In this document: positions 60,796 through 64,000 of the stretch, one piece after another
How the letters are laid out: each line of letters starts with the position of its first letter
How positions within the stretch are numbered: the first letter of the stretch is position 1
NCBI GenBank assembly: GCA_029781795.1
Contig: JAKOWB010000276.1
Coordinates: 1 to 64,000 of the forward strand
Reading direction: 5' to 3'
Origin: Pseudomonadota bacterium
GTDB taxonomy: Bacteria > Pseudomonadota > Alphaproteobacteria > Kiloniellales > JACOMY01
Length of the DNA: 64,000 nt
Notes under the pieces: model-generated
The model's database searches: none
What the model was told of the DNA's origin: nothing
The model's input: the letters and a program-made list of their open reading frames with translations, nothing else
Made by a program: the position numbers and the translations under genes

Positions 60796-61515
60796 TCATC
60801 CTCCCCTCGTGGCGGGTGCCGGCCGATCGGCCGGCCGCTGCGCGGCGCGGAGCTGCCGGCGAATGCGGTCGGGGCCGCAGTCGCCCTCGCCCTGCCCGTG
60901 GGCGCCGAAGGTCACCGCCTCCTCCTCCCAGATGCGGTCGAGGGCGGCGAGGTCGGCGGGATCGTCGTCGGGCTGCTGCATCAGCGCCGCGACGGCGGCC
61001 TGCTGCGGCCGTTCCGTGGCAAGCGATTCCACCGCGCGCAGCACCGTGGCATAGCCGCTGCCGCGCTTCTCCAGCCGTTCGCGCAGGGCGGTGACGATGT
61101 GCAGCGGCTGCTGCAGCAGCTCGCGTGCCTCGGCCAGGGGCAGCAGCGACAGGAACTCCAGGAACAGCGGCAGGAAGTCGGGCAGCTCGCGCGCCGCGAT
61201 CCGCAGCCCCCGCTCCTCGTAGAGCGCCAGCAGGTCGACCATCGCCTGGCCCCGCTCGCGGCTTTCGCCGTGCACGTGCTCGAAGAGATGCAGCGACAGC
61301 GAGCGCGTGCGATCGAACAGGAAGACATAGCGCTGCTGCAGCTCCAGCAGGTCCTCGGCGATGAGGGACTCCAGGAAGTCCGCCAGTGCCGGCCATGTCG
61401 AGGGCTCGACCAGCCCCTCCCGCCGCAGCACGCGACCGATCTCGGGCAGCGCCGCCTGCAGCTCCTCGGACGGATAGGTCAGCAGGGCCGAAAGGGCCTT
61501 GAAGCTGGCGGTCAT
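60796..61515 (-). CDS. narJ: Nitrate reductase molybdenum cofactor assembly chaperone
   Basis: A 239-residue TorD-superfamily chaperone for NarG. It begins FKALSALLTYPSEELQAALPEI and has the family core LQQRYVFLFDRTRSLSLHLFEHVHGESRERGQAM (in part: FDRTRSLSLHLFEHVHG). The C-terminal 40 residues are polar. The start shares one base with the narH stop (TGATG) and has GGAGG before it. It helps insert the molybdenum cofactor and is not part of the final enzyme. Confidence 0.94.
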   Translation of the reverse strand: MTASFKALSALLTYPSEELQAALPEIGRVLRREGLVEPSTWPALADFLESLIAEDLLELQQRYVFLFDRTRSLSLHLFEHVHGESRERGQAMVDLLALYEERGLRIAARELPDFLPLFLEFLSLLPLAEARELLQQPLHIVTALRERLEKRGSGYATVLRAVESLATERPQQAAVAALMQQPDDDPADLAALDRIWEEEAVTFGAHGQGEGDCGPDRIRRQLRAAQRPADRPAPATRGG

Positions 61516-63041
61516 CAGAAGACCTCCGTCGGTGTCTGCACCGTCTTCTTGCGCTTGCCGCCGAACAGGTCGACGCCGCTGCTGCCGCCGGAGCAGCCGT
61601 TGCCGAACGAGAAGCCGCAGGAGCCGCGCACGTCGTAGGCGTCCTCGCCTACCTCGCGATGCGAGGTCGGGATGACGAAGCGGTCCTCGTAGTTGGCGAT
61701 CGCCATCACGTGATACATCTCCTCGATCTGCCGGCCGGTCAGGCCGACGCGGGAGGCAAGCTCCTCGTCCAGGACGCCGTCGATGCTCTTGGCGCGCATG
61801 TAGCCGCGCATGGCCAGCATGCGCTCCAGCGCCTGGACGATGGGTTCGTCCTTGCCGGCGGTCAGCAGGTTGGCGAGATAGCGGACCGGGATGCGCAGGC
61901 TGCGCACGTCGGGCATCTCGCCATCGCTGCCGATGCGCCCGGCCGCCGCCGCCGACTGGATCGGCGAGAGCGGCGGCACGTACCAGACCATCGGCAGCGT
62001 GCGGTACTCGGGATGCAGCGGGAAGGCGACCTTCCACTCCATCGCCATGCGATAGACCGGCGAGCTTCGCGCCGCCTCCAGCCAGGCTTCCGGCACGCCG
62101 TCGCGGCGGGCCTGCTCGACGACCGCCGGATCGTTCGGGTCGAGGAAGATGTCGAGCTGCGCCTGGTAGAGGTCCTGCGGGTCGGCGACCGAGGCCGCCG
62201 CCTCGATGCGGTCGGCGTCATAGAGCAGGACGCCGAGGTAGCGGATGCGGCCGACGCAGGTCTCGGAACAGACGGTGGGCTGGCCCGCCTCGATGCGCGG
62301 GTAGCAGAAGATGCACTTCTCCGACTTACCCGACGACCAGTTGTAGTAGATCTTCTTGTAGGGACAGCCCGAGACGCACATGCGCCAGCCGCGGCAGCGT
62401 TCCTGGTCGATCAGCACGATGCCGTCCTCCTCGCGCTTGTAGATCGCGCCCGAGGGACAGGCCGCCACGCAGGTCGGGTTCAGGCAATGCTCGCAGAGCC
62501 GCGGCAGGTACATCATGAAGGTGTTCTCGAACTGGCCGTAGATCTCCTTCTCGATGCCGGCGAAGTTCGCGTCCTGCGAGCGCTTGGCGAACTCGCCGCC
62601 CAGGATCTCCTCCCAGTTCGGCCCCCATTCGATCTTCTCCATGCGCTCGCCGGTCAGCAGCGAGCGCGGCCGCGCCGTCGGCGCCGCCTTCGATTCCGGC
62701 GCCGTCTGCTGGTGCTCGTAGTCGATGGTGACGGGCTCGTTGTAGTCGTCGATCTCGGGCAGGTCGGGGTTGGCGAAGATCTTCGCCTGGATGCGCCACT
62801 TCGGGCCCATCTTCGGCCGGATCCGGCCGCTCCGGGTCCGCACCCAGCCGCCGTTCCAGCGCCGCTGGTTCTCCCAGTCCTTGGGATAGCCGATGCCCGG
62901 CTTGGTCTCGACGTTGTTGAACCAGGCGTATTCCATGCCCTCGCGGTTGGTCCAGACGTTCTTGCAGGTGACCGAACAGGTGTGACAGCCGATGCACTTG
63001 TCCAGGTTCAGCACCATGCCGATCTGCGCGCGGATCTTCAT
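61515..63041 (-). CDS. narH: Respiratory nitrate reductase beta subunit
   Basis: A 508-residue iron-sulfur subunit. The first Cys set is C16, C19, C22, C26 (CIGCHTCSVTCK); later sets are CEHCLNPTCVAACP, CRGWRMCVSGCP, where Trp replaces a Cys as in the [3Fe-4S] site of NarH, and CIFC with CSETCVG. It connects NarI haems with the NarG cluster at the cytoplasmic side. The start overlaps the narG stop by four bases (ATGA). Confidence 0.96.
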   Translation of the reverse strand: MKIRAQIGMVLNLDKCIGCHTCSVTCKNVWTNREGMEYAWFNNVETKPGIGYPKDWENQRRWNGGWVRTRSGRIRPKMGPKWRIQAKIFANPDLPEIDDYNEPVTIDYEHQQTAPESKAAPTARPRSLLTGERMEKIEWGPNWEEILGGEFAKRSQDANFAGIEKEIYGQFENTFMMYLPRLCEHCLNPTCVAACPSGAIYKREEDGIVLIDQERCRGWRMCVSGCPYKKIYYNWSSGKSEKCIFCYPRIEAGQPTVCSETCVGRIRYLGVLLYDADRIEAAASVADPQDLYQAQLDIFLDPNDPAVVEQARRDGVPEAWLEAARSSPVYRMAMEWKVAFPLHPEYRTLPMVWYVPPLSPIQSAAAAGRIGSDGEMPDVRSLRIPVRYLANLLTAGKDEPIVQALERMLAMRGYMRAKSIDGVLDEELASRVGLTGRQIEEMYHVMAIANYEDRFVIPTSHREVGEDAYDVRGSCGFSFGNGCSGGSSGVDLFGGKRKKTVQTPTEVF

Positions 63042-64000
63042 TCTGCCGCCTCCTTTGCCGGTCCCTCGAGCCAGTCGACCTTGTTCATCTTGCGCACCAC
63101 GACGAACTCGTCGCGGTTGGAGCCGACCGTGCCGTAGTAGTTGAAGCCGTAGGCGAGCTGCGCATAGCCGCCGATCATGTGCGTCGGCTTCAGCACCGCG
63201 CGGGTCACCGAGTTGTGGATGCCGCCGCGCTGCCCGGTGGTCTCGGCGCCGGGGACGTTCACGATCTTCTCCTGCGCGTGGTACATGAAGAGCGTGCCCT
63301 CCTTGATGCGCTGGGAGACGACGGCACGGGCGACCAGCGCGCCGTTGGCGTTGTAGGCCTCGACCCAGTCGTTGTCGGCGATGCCGGCACGCCGGGCGTC
63401 GACCTCCGACAGCCAGACGATCGGCCCGCCGCGCGACAGCGTCAGCATCATCAGGTTGTCGGTGTAGGTGGAGTGGATGCCCCACTTCTGGTGCGGCGTG
63501 ATGAAGTTCAGCACCACCTGCGGGTTGCCGTTGCCCTTGCTCTCGATCACCGGCGCCACCGACCGGGTGTCGATCGGCGGGCGATAGACACAGAGCGCCT
63601 CGCCGAAGGCGCGCATCCAGAGGTGATCCTGGTAGAGCTGCTGCCGGCCGGTCAGCGTGCGCCAGGGAATCAGCTCGTGCACGTTGGTGTAGCCGGCGTT
63701 GTAGCAGACCTTCTCGGACTCGATGCCGGACCAGGTCGGCGAGGAGATGATCTTGCGCGGCTGGGCGACCACGTCGCGGAAGCGGATCTTCTCGTCCTCC
63801 TTCGGCACCGCCAGGTGGCTGTGGTCGCGCCCGGTGTTGGCGCCGAGCGCCTGCCAGGCCTTGACCGCGACCTCGCCGTTGGTCTCCGGCGCCAGCATCA
63901 GGATCACCTCGGTGGCGTCGATGTCGCTGTCGATCCGCGCCATGCCCTTGGTCGGGCCCTCGTCGGCGACCGTGCCGTTCAGGGCCCGCAGGTTCTCCAC
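63038..64000 (-). CDS. narG: Respiratory nitrate reductase alpha subunit, C-terminal part (cut by window edge)
   Basis: Only the last 320 residues or so of NarG are in the window; the gene continues beyond position 64000. Recognisable C-terminal parts are YNAGYTNVHELIPWRTLTGRQ, QKWGIHSTYTDNLMMLTL, FMYHAQEKIVNVPG and THMIGGYAQLAYGFNYYG, all typical for NarG. It is the molybdopterin subunit that reduces nitrate to nitrite in the cytoplasm. Followed by narH, narJ, narI and a PPIase in one operon. Confidence 0.95.
   Translation of the reverse strand: MENLRALNGTVADEGPTKGMARIDSDIDATEVILMLAPETNGEVAVKAWQALGANTGRDHSHLAVPKEDEKIRFRDVVAQPRKIISSPTWSGIESEKVCYNAGYTNVHELIPWRTLTGRQQLYQDHLWMRAFGEALCVYRPPIDTRSVAPVIESKGNGNPQVVLNFITPHQKWGIHSTYTDNLMMLTLSRGGPIVWLSEVDARRAGIADNDWVEAYNANGALVARAVVSQRIKEGTLFMYHAQEKIVNVPGAETTGQRGGIHNSVTRAVLKPTHMIGGYAQLAYGFNYYGTVGSNRDEFVVVRKMNKVDWLEGPAKEAAE

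Overview
The window is high-GC DNA, densely coding on both strands, with many ATGA-type gene overlaps and no gap longer than about 290 bases. Gene content points to an alphaproteobacterium, probably of the Rhodospirillales type: a Cys-type NAD-independent formate dehydrogenase with the DUF3305/DUF3306 block, membrane nitrate reductase NarGHJI, several TRAP transporters, and a Gfa enzyme. This assignment is inference. No rRNA, tRNA, CRISPR or insertion sequence was seen.

Region 1 (1-7.5 kb) holds cell-surface functions: a rhamnan-synthesis-F-like protein, a methyltransferase, a sulfotransferase, a DegP-type periplasmic protease, a possible glycosyltransferase, a DUF3574 lipoprotein and a TerB-domain protein. 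Region 2 (7.7-21.4 kb) is the most striking part. It is a plus-strand run of a 2629-residue polyketide synthase (KS-AT-DH-psiKR-ER-KR-ACP) with a C-terminal condensation/PapA-like acyltransferase domain, then an MMPL-type RND exporter, a LolA-like periplasmic protein, an outer-membrane beta-barrel and a flavoprotein. Synthase, acyl transfer and trans-envelope export of a reduced, possibly branched polyketide lipid appear to be encoded together. The layout parallels mycobacterial Mas/Pks-PapA-MmpL loci, but in a Gram-negative setting and with the acyltransferase fused in cis. A second sulfotransferase lies just beyond.

Region 3 (22.8-30.4 kb) has assorted single genes: hemerythrin-like, two flavin split-barrel proteins, a TauD-type dioxygenase, an XRE-cupin regulator, a cupin, Gfa, a Cys-cluster protein, DUF1993 and a beta-propeller protein. 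Region 4 (30.4-42 kb) is a quinate/shikimate-type catabolic locus. It holds a CoA-transferase-like pair, type II dehydroquinase, TRAP transporter 1, a quinate/shikimate dehydrogenase, a TetR regulator, a QuiC-type 3-dehydroshikimate dehydratase and TRAP transporter 2. A shared palindromic operator sits in three promoters around the TetR gene, and both TRAP operons carry a strong hairpin between dctP and dctQ.

Region 5 (42-56.2 kb) is a lipoprotein hydrolase, a tiny membrane protein and a WD40-cytochrome c fusion, followed by the formate dehydrogenase locus: a polyferredoxin-like protein, a lipoate-ligase-like protein, DUF6505, DUF6352, DUF3305, DUF3306, an HTH-TorD fusion, a Tat-signal peptide protein, and the alpha, beta and gamma subunits. 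Region 6 (56.2-64 kb) has a GMC oxidoreductase, a small charged protein, a LigI-like lactonase and, on the minus strand, narG (cut by the window edge)-narH-narJ-narI-ppiase. Formate oxidation at the periplasmic face and nitrate reduction at the inner face could together form a respiratory chain.
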